From Paenibacillus oleatilyticus (lineage in GTDB: Bacteria > Bacillota > Bacilli > Paenibacillales > NBRC-103111), in the NCBI RefSeq assembly GCF_018998565.1, contig NZ_JAHNZO010000036.1:1-64000 (forward strand): a DNA stretch of 64,000 nucleotides. The letters are read 5' to 3'. Shown piece after piece: positions 25,795-34,892 of the stretch. A model generated the notes under the pieces. It did not search any database and was not told where the DNA came from. It was given only the letters and a program-made list of their open reading frames with translations. Position 1 is the first letter of the stretch. Every line of letters begins with the position of its first letter. The position numbers were made by a program, and so were the translations under genes.

Positions 25795-26559
25795 ATGATA
25801 CGATTATCAAAACGATTGGGTAAAATTGCACAGGAGGTTCCCGCGGGCAGCCGTCTGGCGGATATCGGGTCGGACCATGCGCTTCTCCCCTCTTATTTGG
25901 CAAAGCAAGGCACGATCGTACGAGGGATTGCGGGCGAGGTAAATCCCGGTCCGTACGATGCAGCCGTCAAGCAGGTCCGCGCATCGGGGCTGGAGAACGT
26001 CATCGACGTCCGGCTGGGCGACGGTCTGGCCGTCATCGCGCCGGGCGAGGCGGATATCATCACGATTGCGGGGATGGGCGGAGTGCTGATCGCTTCGATT
26101 CTGGAAGCGGGAAAAGCGAAGCTGGAAGGCGTGCGCCGCTTGGTGCTTCAGCCGAATGTCGGCGAAGCGGCGGTCCGGGAATGGCTGCTCGGGAACGGCT
26201 GGTTTTTGACCGGAGAGCATATTTTGGAGGAAGACGGAAAAATTTATGAAATTTTGACCGCGGTTCCCGCAATGGAGTTCGGGGCAGATCCGGAATCGCT
26301 GTATGAACCGCTGACTCTGGCGAACGGTATGACCGCGGATCGTGCGGTTCTCCTGAGCATGGGGCCGTATTTGGTGCGGGAGGCTTCCGCCGTCTGGGCG
26401 AAGAAATGGACTTATGAATTGGATAAGCTCCGTAAAATATGCGATAATCTGGCCGGGTCCGAAACGGAAGCTTCCCGCAGCAAGGAAGCGGAATTCCGCG
26501 CCGAGATGAAACGAATCGAGGAGGTATTAGCCGCATGTACGCCAAAGGCCAAGCCGTAA
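25795..26559 (+). CDS. trmK: tRNA (adenine-22-N1)-methyltransferase TrmK
   Basis: TrmK is a class I SAM-dependent enzyme that makes m1A22 in tRNA. It has 254 residues. The SAM-binding region is LADIGSDHALLPSYL and the catalytic region ITIAGMGGVLI. The start ATG 25795 directly follows the upstream stop (TGAG-ATG) and lacks a strong site of its own, suggesting coupling. Its 3' end overlaps yqfO by 25 bases. The C-terminus is a coiled-coil helix. Confidence 0.95.
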   Translation: MIRLSKRLGKIAQEVPAGSRLADIGSDHALLPSYLAKQGTIVRGIAGEVNPGPYDAAVKQVRASGLENVIDVRLGDGLAVIAPGEADIITIAGMGGVLIASILEAGKAKLEGVRRLVLQPNVGEAAVREWLLGNGWFLTGEHILEEDGKIYEILTAVPAMEFGADPESLYEPLTLANGMTADRAVLLSMGPYLVREASAVWAKKWTYELDKLRKICDNLAGSETEASRSKEAEFRAEMKRIEEVLAACTPKAKP

Positions 26560-27650
26560 TTCAATTGATGGAAGAGCTCGCGCCCAAATCGTACGCCGTG
26601 GAGAACGATAAAATCGGGCTGCAGATCGGCACGCTGCAAAAGGAAATCCGCAAAGTGCTTGTTGCCCTCGACGTGACGGAAGAAGTGGTAGACGAGGCGA
26701 TTCGCGAGCAAGCCGATCTGATTATTGCACATCACGCTGTCATTTTCCGTCCGCTGCCTCACATTCAGACGGATACGCCGGCAGGCCGGCTTTACGAACG
26801 GCTGATCAAGCACGACATCGCCGTTTATATCGCCCATACGAATCTGGATGTGGCCGACGGGGGAATCAACGACATGATGGCGGAAGCGATCGGCCTGACC
26901 GGTACGCAGCCGCTTGACGAAGTACATACCGATAAGCTGAAAAAGCTCGTCGTGTTCGTTCCGACGACGTACGCCGACGAGGTACGCCAGGCCATGTTCG
27001 ACGCGGGAGCGGGCGGCATCGGCCGCTACAGCCACTGCAGCTTCAATATCGAAGGCGTCGGAACGTTCAAGCCGGAAGATGGTACGAACCCGTTTATCGG
27101 TCAACCCGGGAAGCTGGAGACGGCGCAGGAAATACGCGTCGAAACGATCGTCCCTCAGAGCGTGGAACGCAGAGTCGTGCAGGCGATGCTGAAGGCGCAT
27201 CCGTATGAAGAAGTCGCTTACGATCTATATTCGCTCGATTTGAAGACGCGCACGTTCGGGCTCGGCCGCGCCGGTAAGCTTCCGCAGCCGGTAACGCTGC
27301 AGGAGCTGTGCGAACGGGTCAAACAGGTATTCGACGTGCCGATGCTGCGCGTCGTCGGCGATCTCTCGCGGACCGTGCGCAAAGCGGCCGTGCTTGGGGG
27401 ATCGGGCAGCCGCTATGTGAAGCATGCGCAATTCGCCGGAGCGGATGTGCTGATCACCGGCGATATCGATTATCATACGGCGCATGACGCCTTGGCCGCC
27501 GGGATCGCGCTGATTGATCCGGGACACAATGTGGAGAAAATCATGAAGCGCGGCGTCGCCGACCACTTGCGGCGCAAGCTGGAGGAGCGAAAGTGGGCTA
27601 CGGCGGTCATCGCTTCGCAAATCGATACGGAACCGTTCCGTTTCGTGTAA
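26535..27650 (+). CDS. yqfO: Nif3-like dinuclear metal center protein
   Basis: This is a 371-residue protein of the NIF3/YqfO family with a dinuclear metal site built from conserved His and Asp/Glu (IIAHHAVIFRPL, YIAHTNLD and a C-terminal GHNVEK). The middle section (about 130-230) is the PII-like insertion found in Bacillus YqfO. The biochemical role is not settled. The start ATG 26535 has GAGGAGG inside the end of trmK. Confidence 0.94.
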   Translation: MYAKGQAVIQLMEELAPKSYAVENDKIGLQIGTLQKEIRKVLVALDVTEEVVDEAIREQADLIIAHHAVIFRPLPHIQTDTPAGRLYERLIKHDIAVYIAHTNLDVADGGINDMMAEAIGLTGTQPLDEVHTDKLKKLVVFVPTTYADEVRQAMFDAGAGGIGRYSHCSFNIEGVGTFKPEDGTNPFIGQPGKLETAQEIRVETIVPQSVERRVVQAMLKAHPYEEVAYDLYSLDLKTRTFGLGRAGKLPQPVTLQELCERVKQVFDVPMLRVVGDLSRTVRKAAVLGGSGSRYVKHAQFAGADVLITGDIDYHTAHDALAAGIALIDPGHNVEKIMKRGVADHLRRKLEERKWATAVIASQIDTEPFRFV

Positions 27651-27668
27651 TTTGCCGGAATCCGGCAG

Positions 27669-27697
27669 TTGAGTTTTGCTCCGATTCCTTGTATACT
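27669..27697 (+). promoter_or_regulatory. Promoter of rnpB
   Basis: TTGAGT (27669-27674) and TATACT (27692-27697) are spaced by 17 bases. Transcription would start near 27704, just before the mature RNA. Confidence 0.75.
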
Positions 27698-27719
27698 AGC
27701 AGATGCATCTATTGCAAAG

Positions 27720-28137
27720 GAAAGTTTGACAGACAATCGCTGGTGGCGTTAGCCACGAGAGGAAAGTCCGGGCTCCATAGGGCAGGATGCTGGATAACGT
27801 CCAGTCAGCGCGAGCTGAAGGCTAGTGCCACAGAAACGGACCGCCGATGGCCGTGCATGCGATCTTCGATCGCCGCCGGCACAGGTAAGGGTGGAACCGT
27901 GGTGTAAGAGACCACGAGGAGCTATGGTGACATAGTTCCTGGTAAACCCCATTTGGAGCAAGACCTAGAGGAACGCACGTCCCGCAAGGGACAGTCTTTG
28001 CCCGAGACGCGTTCGGGTTGGTCGCTTGAGCCGTTCAGCAATGGACGGCCTAGATAGATGATTGTCGCTTCAATGGTGGCAGGGTGGCACCCGCTACGAC
28101 CACCGGAAGCACAGAACCCGGCTTACGGCAAACTTTC
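27720..28137 (+). ncRNA. rnpB: RNase P RNA, Bacillus type B
   Basis: This is the catalytic RNA of RNase P, which matures tRNA 5' ends. Helix P1 is formed by GAAAGTTTG (27720-27728) and CAAACTTTC (28129-28137), which set the ends. The conserved core starts with GAGGAAAGTCCGGGCTC near 27758 and closes with ACAGAACCCGGCTTAC near 28111-28126, the two strands of P4. Internal GTGCCACAGAAACGG, GGTAAACCCC and AGATAGATGATTG segments match the type B RNA of Bacillus. A perfect terminator follows. Confidence 0.97.
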
Positions 28138-28168
28138 TTTCAGCCGCTTACGCAATAGATCTTCATGC

Positions 28169-28196
28169 AAAAAACCGCCTCAGGAGGCGGTTTTTT
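28169..28196. terminator. Bidirectional terminator for rnpB and the S8 protease gene
   Basis: AAAAAACCGCCT (28169-28180) and AGGCGGTTTTTT (28185-28196) form a perfect 12 bp stem with a four-base loop. It serves the convergent rnpB and minus-strand protease gene. Confidence 0.93.
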
Positions 28197-28216
28197 GCTG
28201 TTTTCATCCTCTATTA

Positions 28217-30085
28217 TTATCTAAACCAGCGCTGCATCCAGTCCGGCCATCCCGGCTTCGGAGCCGGAGCCGTACCGGTTGGGGCGCCAGCCGCTTGGCC
28301 GGAAGTCTTGGGGTCCGCTGCCTTGAGCGCGGCGACCACGTCGATCAGACCGTAACCGAAATATTTGTCTTTCCCGGGTGGCCCCAGATCCATCGCTGTT
28401 TCTTTGATGATCCGAACCACTTCCGTATTTTTCAGCGCCGGATTGACCGAACGGATCAGCGCCGCCAGCGCGGTAACGTGCGGGCTGGCCATCGAAGTCC
28501 CGGACAGTGCCGCATACTGGTTGTTCGGATACGTGCTGGCGATGTTGACGCCCGGGGCGGCTACGCCGACATAGTCGCCGTAGTTGGAGAATGCCGCCTT
28601 CTGCTTTCTGGCATCCACCGCAGCCACGCCGAGCACTTCCGGATAGGCGGCCGGATAACCGGGACGTTCCGTGTTATCGTTGCCGCTAGCGGCAATCAGG
28701 ACGACGTCGCGGTCATAGGCGTATTTGATGGCGTCGTGCAGGAACTGGGCGTCCGCATAGTTGCCGAGGCTCATGTTAATGACCTTGGCCCCGTTATCCG
28801 TTGCCCAAATAATGCCCCGCGCAACGGCATAGGTGCTGCCCGCGCCGCTGGAATCGAGCACTTTAACCGGCAAGACGCGGTTATACCAGCTCATGCCGGC
28901 GACGCCCAAGTTGTTGTTCACGATGGCCCCGATGACTCCGGCCACATGTGTGCCGTGTCCGACATCGTCGGCCGGTCTGGCCCCGGGCTGGATGGCATTG
29001 TAGCCGGCCATCAAATGGCCTTTCAAGTCCGCATGGTTCCCATCGATCCCGGTATCGACGACCCCGACGATGACGTCCGTCGAGCCTTTGGAGACGTTCC
29101 AGCCGGCCTCCGTTTCGATCTGCGGCAAGTTCCATTGGTACCGCCGATACAGCGAATCGTTCGGCGTAATCACCGTTGCTGAATTCGGGTGCAGAACGGG
29201 AGCAATGTCGTTCGTCAAATAAAGAAAATGCGGCTCGGCGTAATCGATGTTCCATTTCCCGAAATACCCCATAAGCTGTTTGGCTTCCATACCCGGCGAT
29301 TCGAAGACGTAAGTATAGCCGAGCTTGTGGACGTGGCCTCCGCCAATTTCTTGCCGGATGCGGACAAGATCGTTATCGGATGGCGGCTGCTTGAATTTGA
29401 CGACGACTTGATTCGTGTGATAATGGCTCGTTCCCTGATTATCTTCGGGATGGCGAACCTGCACGTTCTGAAGCGATTTCGAATCGACCGATTCGATCTT
29501 GTAGCGGCCTTGCGCAGGGTACGGCTCGATTCGTAAATTTTTCTTTTGGTGATCGGCCACCTGAGCGAGAATTTGCTGGCGCACGGTGCCGACGATTCCC
29601 GATGCGCCATCCGCTCCCGGAACGCCGAGAACGAAATACGTGCTGCCGTCCGCTTGAAACGGCGGAGATTGATACGTCTTTCCGTTGTCAACCTGCCGCT
29701 TCGCTTCTTCCAGGTAAGGCTGCGAAGCTTTTGCCGCCGCCTCGTTCAGTGTACCTGCCGCGATGCCTTGGTCCAAGGTTTGGTCACGTTTGGTGCGCAC
29801 CAGGCGTTCCATATGCGGATGAGCCGCTTGGGTCGCTTGTAGCGTTTCCCGCGCTTTGCCGTCCGTCTGCGCCTGCGTGTCCTGAACGATCCGATGCAAC
29901 TCCAGGCTGCACTGACTGCGACAAAGCTCGTCCGTGCGAGCCACATCCTGATTCAGCATCGCTTGCTTCATTTTCAACTCGGCGGCAGGTGTAACCGTCT
30001 CGGGTTTGGGAGCCTGATCGCCGCGGGGGAAAAGAATCGCTACCCCGGCGATAACAAGAGCGATCGATAAAGCATATTTCCACAT
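28217..30085 (-). CDS. Subtilisin-like serine protease (S8) with long pro-region
   Basis: This 622-residue protease is predicted to be exported or membrane-anchored by a short N-terminal helix (YALSIALVIAGVAILF). A long N-terminal part (about 30-300) includes a helical segment with ELCRSQCSLE and an I9-like propeptide (QVVVKFKQPPSDND...AEPHF). The catalytic domain has D344 in VVDTGID, H380 in GHGTHVAGV and S531 in SGTSMASPH, with the oxyanion Asn in AASGND. The tail is Pro/Trp-rich (KPGWPDWMQRWFR). ATG 30085 follows AGGAGG. Confidence 0.95.
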   Translation of the reverse strand: MWKYALSIALVIAGVAILFPRGDQAPKPETVTPAAELKMKQAMLNQDVARTDELCRSQCSLELHRIVQDTQAQTDGKARETLQATQAAHPHMERLVRTKRDQTLDQGIAAGTLNEAAAKASQPYLEEAKRQVDNGKTYQSPPFQADGSTYFVLGVPGADGASGIVGTVRQQILAQVADHQKKNLRIEPYPAQGRYKIESVDSKSLQNVQVRHPEDNQGTSHYHTNQVVVKFKQPPSDNDLVRIRQEIGGGHVHKLGYTYVFESPGMEAKQLMGYFGKWNIDYAEPHFLYLTNDIAPVLHPNSATVITPNDSLYRRYQWNLPQIETEAGWNVSKGSTDVIVGVVDTGIDGNHADLKGHLMAGYNAIQPGARPADDVGHGTHVAGVIGAIVNNNLGVAGMSWYNRVLPVKVLDSSGAGSTYAVARGIIWATDNGAKVINMSLGNYADAQFLHDAIKYAYDRDVVLIAASGNDNTERPGYPAAYPEVLGVAAVDARKQKAAFSNYGDYVGVAAPGVNIASTYPNNQYAALSGTSMASPHVTALAALIRSVNPALKNTEVVRIIKETAMDLGPPGKDKYFGYGLIDVVAALKAADPKTSGQAAGAPTGTAPAPKPGWPDWMQRWFR

Positions 30086-30303
30086 GGGCCTTGCCTCCTG
30101 ATTGGAACAGTGTGTACGTCAATTAGAATCCCCTTCGCGGGCCGTTTAAAAAGCAGCAAAGTTATCCAAAAAGGAGCAGTCCGAAACAATGGCGTTCTGG
30201 ATGTTTTTCATATTACTTTTAGATGCGTTTTGTGGTACGATGGAAGGGAGAGGTCGTTTTGCCCATATCGTTCTGTTTTAAAGTTGAGGAGGTCTTTTAA
30301 GCG

Positions 30304-30804
30304 ATGGCAGTATTTCATGTAAAAACTCTTTGTGAAACGACAAGGACCAAGCTGAGCGAGGCAATCGCCAAAATGGAACAATTCCTGAACGGACATTCTT
30401 TGCAGCAGCTGAATACCGATAATGACGAAGCGATGGAAGAATTTTATAAAGGGTATTTGACCGATACGAGACATTTGTTAGTATTTTCCGAGGTGGCGTA
30501 CGAGAAGCTCGGCGTGGCGCTGCGCCGTCCGAATTTTAACGTGGATTATGCCGAAAAAGTACTTTACGACGTTTATCATAGCTGCGTGAACAGCTTTTTT
30601 TATCCGAAAAACGAATGCTATTCCGAAGACGGCCGTTATGCATATACCGGTCAGGATGCCATCCGCTTCCGTAAAAAGCCTGTACGCGACGTGCGCGACT
30701 TGACAATTGAGCTGTCCAAAATTTTTGAAACGCTGCGCGAAGATTTGGCTTATTACGAAACCGACTATATTACGCAAAAACGGATGCAGGGCGAGAAAGT
30801 ATAA
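30304..30804 (+). CDS. ypuI: YpuI-like protein (DUF3907)
   Basis: This 166-residue soluble protein resembles the YpuI/DUF3907 family of Bacilli, whose function is unknown. It is mostly helical with TDTRHLLVFSEVAYEKLGVALR and VRDLTIELSKIFETLREDLAYYETDY. The start ATG 30304 follows GAGGAGGT. The 218-base divergent spacer upstream (30086-30303) shows a weak TACGAT at 30236 and nothing else clear. Confidence 0.75.
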   Translation: MAVFHVKTLCETTRTKLSEAIAKMEQFLNGHSLQQLNTDNDEAMEEFYKGYLTDTRHLLVFSEVAYEKLGVALRRPNFNVDYAEKVLYDVYHSCVNSFFYPKNECYSEDGRYAYTGQDAIRFRKKPVRDVRDLTIELSKIFETLREDLAYYETDYITQKRMQGEKV

Positions 30805-30830
30805 TTCGCCCAATCCGAGACATATTGTGA

Positions 30831-30863
30831 AGAGATGCTTCGATGCGGGCATCTCTTTTTGTT
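30831..30863 (+). terminator. Terminator after ypuI
   Basis: AGAGATGC (30831-30838) pairs with GCATCTCT (30849-30856), followed by TTTTTG. It separates ypuI from the GH15-like gene. Confidence 0.82.
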
Positions 30864-30891
30864 TCATTAAGCTAAAGGAAGGGGTTCTCTG

Positions 30892-32034
30892 ATGCGGCCA
30901 AAGATGAATGAAGAAGAGCTGGTGCAAGCGTCCATACGGCTGATCCGGTTAAACCAGCACCCGGAAGGGGGATACGTAGCCTGTCCGCTTTTTGCGCACT
31001 ATGCTTACGGCTGGCTAAGGGACGGCAGCTTCGTCGCATACGCCATGGATACGGCGGGAGAGCACGACAGCGCGGCTTTATTTTACGATTGGGCCAACCG
31101 GATTATCGCTTCCAAGCGGGATTATATCCGCTACCTGACGGACAAACAAGCCCGCGGGGAGCACGTGGCGCTTCATGAATTTTTACATACCCGTTATCAT
31201 CTGGATGGCCGGGACGATACAAGCTCGGAATGGGGACACTTTCAGCTGGACGGTTACGGGGCTTGGCTCTGGGGATTGACGGAGCACCTTCGCGCGGTCG
31301 GAACGTACCGGATTCCGGATACGTACCGGACTAGCGTGGATGCCGCGGTTGATTATTTGCGCGCATTCTGGCGCTACCCGAATTTCGATTGCTGGGAGGA
31401 GTACGGCGAGCACGTGCATCCTTCGACGCTGGCCTGCATTTACGGCGGGCTGGAGGGAGTTGCCCGGCTGGACGACAATGCGGAGCTGCATCATATTTCC
31501 TCGGAAATAAAGGATTTTCTGCTGCAGCATGGCGTACATGCGGAAAACGGCCATTTTGTCAAAAATATAACACCTGTTCCCCAAGGAGATTCTACAGCTT
31601 ATGTAACAGGTTTCGCCGGAGTGGACGCGAGTTTGCTTTGGCTGACAGAACCGTTCCACGTATTCGATTCACAGCATCCTGCTATGCGGAAGACGATCGA
31701 AGCGATCAAAAGTGAGCTGCGCTCAGAAACCGGAGGCGTCCGCCGTTACGCAAGCGATACCTACTACGGTGGGGGAGAGTGGCTGCTGCTGGCGGCTTGG
31801 TACGGATGGGTTCAACTGAGGCTGGGGAACCGGGAGGAAGCCGGGCGTTCGCTGGAGTGGATCGCAGGGCAGGCGGACGGATTGGGCCGGTTTCCGGAGC
31901 AGGTGAAGCGTCCGGATGGCAGCGAGGAAGCCTATGACGATTGGGTTCGCCGCTGGGGGCCTCCGGCAACGCCGCTGCTGTGGTCGCATGCGATGTTCAT
32001 GGTGCTATATTACAAGCTGCGCGCCAAGGCCTAG
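30892..32034 (+). CDS. GH15-like glucoamylase-family protein
   Basis: This 380-residue cytoplasmic protein is related to GH15 (alpha/alpha)6-barrel glycosidases. Family-like motifs are YGWLRDGSFVAYAMD near the start, EWGHFQLDGYGAWLWGL, DCWEEYGEHVHPSTLACIYGGLEG in the middle, and GEWLLLAAWYGW with PLLWSHAMFM at the end. It is shorter than full glucoamylases (over 600 residues) and has no signal peptide, so it may act on an internal glycan or disaccharide. The start is ATG 30892 after AAAGGAAGGGG. Confidence 0.8.
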   Translation: MRPKMNEEELVQASIRLIRLNQHPEGGYVACPLFAHYAYGWLRDGSFVAYAMDTAGEHDSAALFYDWANRIIASKRDYIRYLTDKQARGEHVALHEFLHTRYHLDGRDDTSSEWGHFQLDGYGAWLWGLTEHLRAVGTYRIPDTYRTSVDAAVDYLRAFWRYPNFDCWEEYGEHVHPSTLACIYGGLEGVARLDDNAELHHISSEIKDFLLQHGVHAENGHFVKNITPVPQGDSTAYVTGFAGVDASLLWLTEPFHVFDSQHPAMRKTIEAIKSELRSETGGVRRYASDTYYGGGEWLLLAAWYGWVQLRLGNREEAGRSLEWIAGQADGLGRFPEQVKRPDGSEEAYDDWVRRWGPPATPLLWSHAMFMVLYYKLRAKA

Positions 32035-32041
32035 AGTATAT

Positions 32042-32074
32042 CCCCTTTTCGATGCGGGAAAGCTGAGAAAGGGG
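32042..32074 (+). promoter_or_regulatory. Hairpin covering the ribosome binding site of the DUF1540 gene
   Basis: CCCCTTT (32042-32048) can pair with AAAGGGG (32068-32074), which is the ribosome binding site of the next gene. The stem extends by one G-U pair. It could limit translation. Confidence 0.4.
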
Positions 32075-32082
32075 TGATTACG

Positions 32083-32292
32083 ATGCCAGATGTCAAATGC
32101 AGCGTCGCCAACTGCGAATATTGGGCGCAGGGAAACAATTGCAACGCCAACACGATTATGATCGAGATCGACAAGCATGCGGACGTCAAGTATGACGCCG
32201 AGTTCGGAGCCGAGTTCGAAGATCACCAAGACCGGGCCGCCAGCTCGCAGAACACCTGTTGTCACACCTTCGAGCCGAAAAAATCGAAATAA
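32083..32292 (+). CDS. DUF1540 small cysteine-rich protein
   Basis: This 69-residue protein has a single DUF1540-like motif: CSVANCEYWAQGNNCNANTIMIE, then acidic residues and CCHTFEP. The spaced cysteines suggest metal binding. Function is unknown; such proteins are common in spore formers. The start is ATG 32083 after AAAGGGG. Confidence 0.88.
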   Translation: MPDVKCSVANCEYWAQGNNCNANTIMIEIDKHADVKYDAEFGAEFEDHQDRAASSQNTCCHTFEPKKSK

Positions 32293-32351
32293 GCATCGGT
32301 TTTTCCGGAAGTGTCAAGCGTTCATTTCTCTCGGGAAGGGAAGGGGACCGA

Positions 32352-32771
32352 ATGAAACGGAAGCTCGGAAGACATCCCGGTTCGGTTCGGGATGACAGGT
32401 CGCTGCGGAAGTTCAAGCACGAGCAGCTGCGCAGGGAAGCCGGCCGCAAAACGCGCGCGGAATTCGCCGCGGAGATCACTTATCCCGGCCGTGGTTCGCG
32501 GGAGGAGAGATCCCGCATTATGCATCCTGTGGCCGTAACGGAAAACGGTACGGAGGAAAAGGCGGAAACGTCTTACCGCTGGCTCGGATACACGGCGCTT
32601 GTGTTGTCTATTCTGGCGTGGTTTCTTTATCCGGCGCTTCTCGGCTCGATGTCAGCCCTATTAGGGCTGTTTGCTTATATGCTGGGCGAGCGTTCGCTGG
32701 GCACATGGTCGATCGTCATCGGTTTGATCGCACTGGCCGGTTATTTCATTTTGGTTCCTCTATACGCTTGA
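32352..32771 (+). CDS. Hypothetical membrane protein with basic N-terminus
   Basis: This 139-residue protein is not recognised. The first 65 residues are very basic and hydrophilic (KRKLGRHPGSVRDDRSLRKF). The C-terminal half has two or three hydrophobic helices (LGYTALVLSILAWFLYPALLG, ALLGLFAYMLG, WSIVIGLIALAGYFILVPL). ATG 32352 has GGGAAGGGG upstream. A strong terminator follows, so it may end the transcript starting at the GH15-like gene. Confidence 0.7.
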   Translation: MKRKLGRHPGSVRDDRSLRKFKHEQLRREAGRKTRAEFAAEITYPGRGSREERSRIMHPVAVTENGTEEKAETSYRWLGYTALVLSILAWFLYPALLGSMSALLGLFAYMLGERSLGTWSIVIGLIALAGYFILVPLYA

Positions 32772-32778
32772 GGCGGAG

Positions 32779-32809
32779 ACGGCAGGCCGGCAACCGGTCT
32801 GCCGTTTTT
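32779..32809 (+). terminator. Terminator before the transglycosylase gene
   Basis: ACGGCAGGCCGG (32779-32790) and CCGGTCTGCCGT (32794-32805) form a 12 bp stem with one G-U pair and a three-base loop, then five T. Confidence 0.92.
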
Positions 32810-32892
32810 CTTTTAAATTTTATAGTGGCTGAACCGCCCAAAAAAGTGTACAATGGGAAAAGAATCCCGGTACAAGGAGACTTCCGTAACCG

Positions 32893-33621
32893 ATGAACTT
32901 ATCGACAAAAGCTATCGATCCCTATACGATTAAAGAGCTGCTGCAGCTTCAGGTGATGAATCAGTTAAGCTTGCTAACCTCGGGCAGAAATTCCGTTACC
33001 GAGCAAAGCGATAATACGGACTTTGCCTCCATATTGAACGGGATGTTGGCCGGCATGGATTCGGCTTCGCCCCAGAGTGCGGGCGGTATGACCGCAGGAG
33101 CCGGGCTCGTGCCGGGACAAGCTTGGGGGCCGGCCATGCTAAGCGGCTTATCTACCGCTTCCGCAGGCGCGCTGACGAAGAAGTTCGCCTCAGCTACTGC
33201 GAAGCCGTCGGCCTACGAACCGCTGATTCAGGAAGCCAGCCGCCGGTTCGGCGTCGAGCCAAGCGTAGTGAAAGCGGTCATCCATGCAGAATCGTCGTTT
33301 AATGCCAACGCCGTTTCCGGTGCGGGAGCCAAGGGCTTGATGCAATTGATGGACGCAACCGGTCAAGGGCTGGGAGTGGACAATCCGTTCGACCCGGCGC
33401 AAAACATCCACGGCGGAACCCGTTATTTATCCAACCTGATCTCCAAATATGGCGGCAGTTTGGGCACCGCGCTTGCGGCTTACAATGCAGGACCTACAAG
33501 GCTGGACCGGCTCGGCATTCGAAACGATCAGGACTTAGCCGAAAAGCTGCATCTGCTGCCTAACGAAACGCAGCAGTACGTACGCAAAGTATTGGCGTTG
33601 AAAGAGCACTACGAGGCATGA
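32893..33621 (+). CDS. Lytic transglycosylase (SLT domain)
   Basis: This 242-residue protein carries a soluble lytic transglycosylase domain cleaving peptidoglycan glycan strands. Residues about 105-240 hold the lysozyme-like fold: VKAVIHAESSFNANAVSGAGAKGLMQLM with the catalytic Glu, then NPFDPAQNIHGGTRYL and LAAYNAGP. The first 100 residues are Ser/Ala/Gly-rich without a clear signal peptide, as in B. subtilis YjbJ. The ATG lies about 13 bases from AAGGAG. A TACAAT at 32849-32854 may be its -10. Confidence 0.9.
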   Translation: MNLSTKAIDPYTIKELLQLQVMNQLSLLTSGRNSVTEQSDNTDFASILNGMLAGMDSASPQSAGGMTAGAGLVPGQAWGPAMLSGLSTASAGALTKKFASATAKPSAYEPLIQEASRRFGVEPSVVKAVIHAESSFNANAVSGAGAKGLMQLMDATGQGLGVDNPFDPAQNIHGGTRYLSNLISKYGGSLGTALAAYNAGPTRLDRLGIRNDQDLAEKLHLLPNETQQYVRKVLALKEHYEA

Positions 33622-33629
33622 GATGAGCG

Positions 33630-33680
33630 AGACCAATCGTAGGCACTCCGTTTGCGGGGGCCGACCATTGGTCTTATTTT
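33630..33680 (+). terminator. Probable terminator after the transglycosylase gene
   Basis: AGACCAAT (33630-33637) pairs with ATTGGTCT (33667-33674), followed by TATTTTC. The loop is long (29 bases), so confidence is moderate. Confidence 0.5.
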
Positions 33681-33722
33681 CTTCCTGAACCAAGTAGAGA
33701 TTGCGAAAAAGGGGAATGACAA

Positions 33723-34889
33723 ATGCTGTATATGGATTACGCGGCAACGGCGCCTATGTATGACGAAGTCATCGGCGTCATGACCGAAGTGATGAAGTCG
33801 CACTTCGGCAATCCGTCGTCCTTGCATAAGCTGGGCTTGGAAGCCGAGCAACTCGTAAGCCGTTCGCGTGAAACGATTGCGAACGCGCTTCGCTGCGACC
33901 CGAACGAGATCCGGTTTACGTCCGGCGGAACGGAGAGCAACAACCTGGCCATCCGCGGAGCGGCCTATCGATACCGGTCCCGGGGCAATCATTTGATCAC
34001 TTCGTCCATCGAGCATGCATCAGTTTACGAAACCTTTCGTAAACTGGAAGAAGAGGGCTTTCAAGTAACTTATTTGCCTGTCGATGCGACAGGTCAAATT
34101 AGGCTGTCAGACCTTGAGCAAGCATTGACGAGCGAAACGATTCTGGTCAGCGTGATGCATGTAAACAATGAAATGGGCCGGATTCAACCGATTGAAGCGA
34201 TCGGCGCCCTGCTGCGCACCCGCCCCAAGACCTTGTTCCACGTCGATGCCGTACAAGCTATCGGGAAGCTTCCGGTCGACCCGAAGCGGCACGGTATCGA
34301 TCTGATGTCCTGTGCAGCTCATAAGCTCCGCGGTCCGAAAGGCATCGGGTTCTTATACTGCCGGCGCGGGGTCGAATTGCAGCCGTTGCTGCTCGGAGGC
34401 GGGCAGGAGGAAGGACTTCGTTCGGGGACGGAAAATGTCCCGGCTGTGGTGGGAATGGCCAAGGCGGTACGGATGGCCGTTCAGGAGCAGCCAGCCTTTG
34501 CGGCGCATACGGCCAGACTGCGTGCCCGTTTGACCGAGGGAATCCGCCAAATTCCGGAGCTTGTGTTGAACGGCTCGGAGCGGCCGGAGGACATGGCGCC
34601 GCATATTGTTCATTTTTCGTTTCCCGGAATGAAGTCCGAGGTGCTCGTGCATGCCTTGGAGCGGCACGGCATTTATGTGTCGACCCGTTCGGCCTGCTCT
34701 TCGGGAGCGGAGAAGCCCAGCCGCGTGCTGTCGGCTATGGGGGCGGACCTGGCGGTCGCGGTCAGCGGCATCCGGCTCAGCTACTCGCTTCAGCAGTCCG
34801 AGGACGATGCGGATCGCTTTTGCCGTGTGCTTAAACAGCTTGTAGAAGAGTTAAAACCGGCCATGGCCGGCAAGAACGAACGGAGGTAA
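33723..34889 (+). CDS. nifZ: Cysteine desulfurase paired with ThiI
   Basis: This is a 388-residue PLP enzyme taking sulfur from cysteine as a persulfide. The PLP lysine is in CAAHKLRGPKG, the persulfide Cys in STRSACSSGAEKPSR, and FTSGGTESNNLAI is the cofactor loop. The gene directly precedes thiI by three bases, so it most likely feeds sulfur for 4-thiouridine in tRNA, as the NifZ-ThiI pair does in B. subtilis. The start is ATG 33723 after AAAAGGGGA. Confidence 0.93.
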   Translation: MLYMDYAATAPMYDEVIGVMTEVMKSHFGNPSSLHKLGLEAEQLVSRSRETIANALRCDPNEIRFTSGGTESNNLAIRGAAYRYRSRGNHLITSSIEHASVYETFRKLEEEGFQVTYLPVDATGQIRLSDLEQALTSETILVSVMHVNNEMGRIQPIEAIGALLRTRPKTLFHVDAVQAIGKLPVDPKRHGIDLMSCAAHKLRGPKGIGFLYCRRGVELQPLLLGGGQEEGLRSGTENVPAVVGMAKAVRMAVQEQPAFAAHTARLRARLTEGIRQIPELVLNGSERPEDMAPHIVHFSFPGMKSEVLVHALERHGIYVSTRSACSSGAEKPSRVLSAMGADLAVAVSGIRLSYSLQQSEDDADRFCRVLKQLVEELKPAMAGKNERR

Positions 34890-34892
34890 CTT

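Noticed and set aside
28058..29182. Plus-strand open frame overlapping the 3' part of rnpB and the protease gene
   Set aside because: It starts inside the RNase P RNA and lies antisense to the protease catalytic domain.
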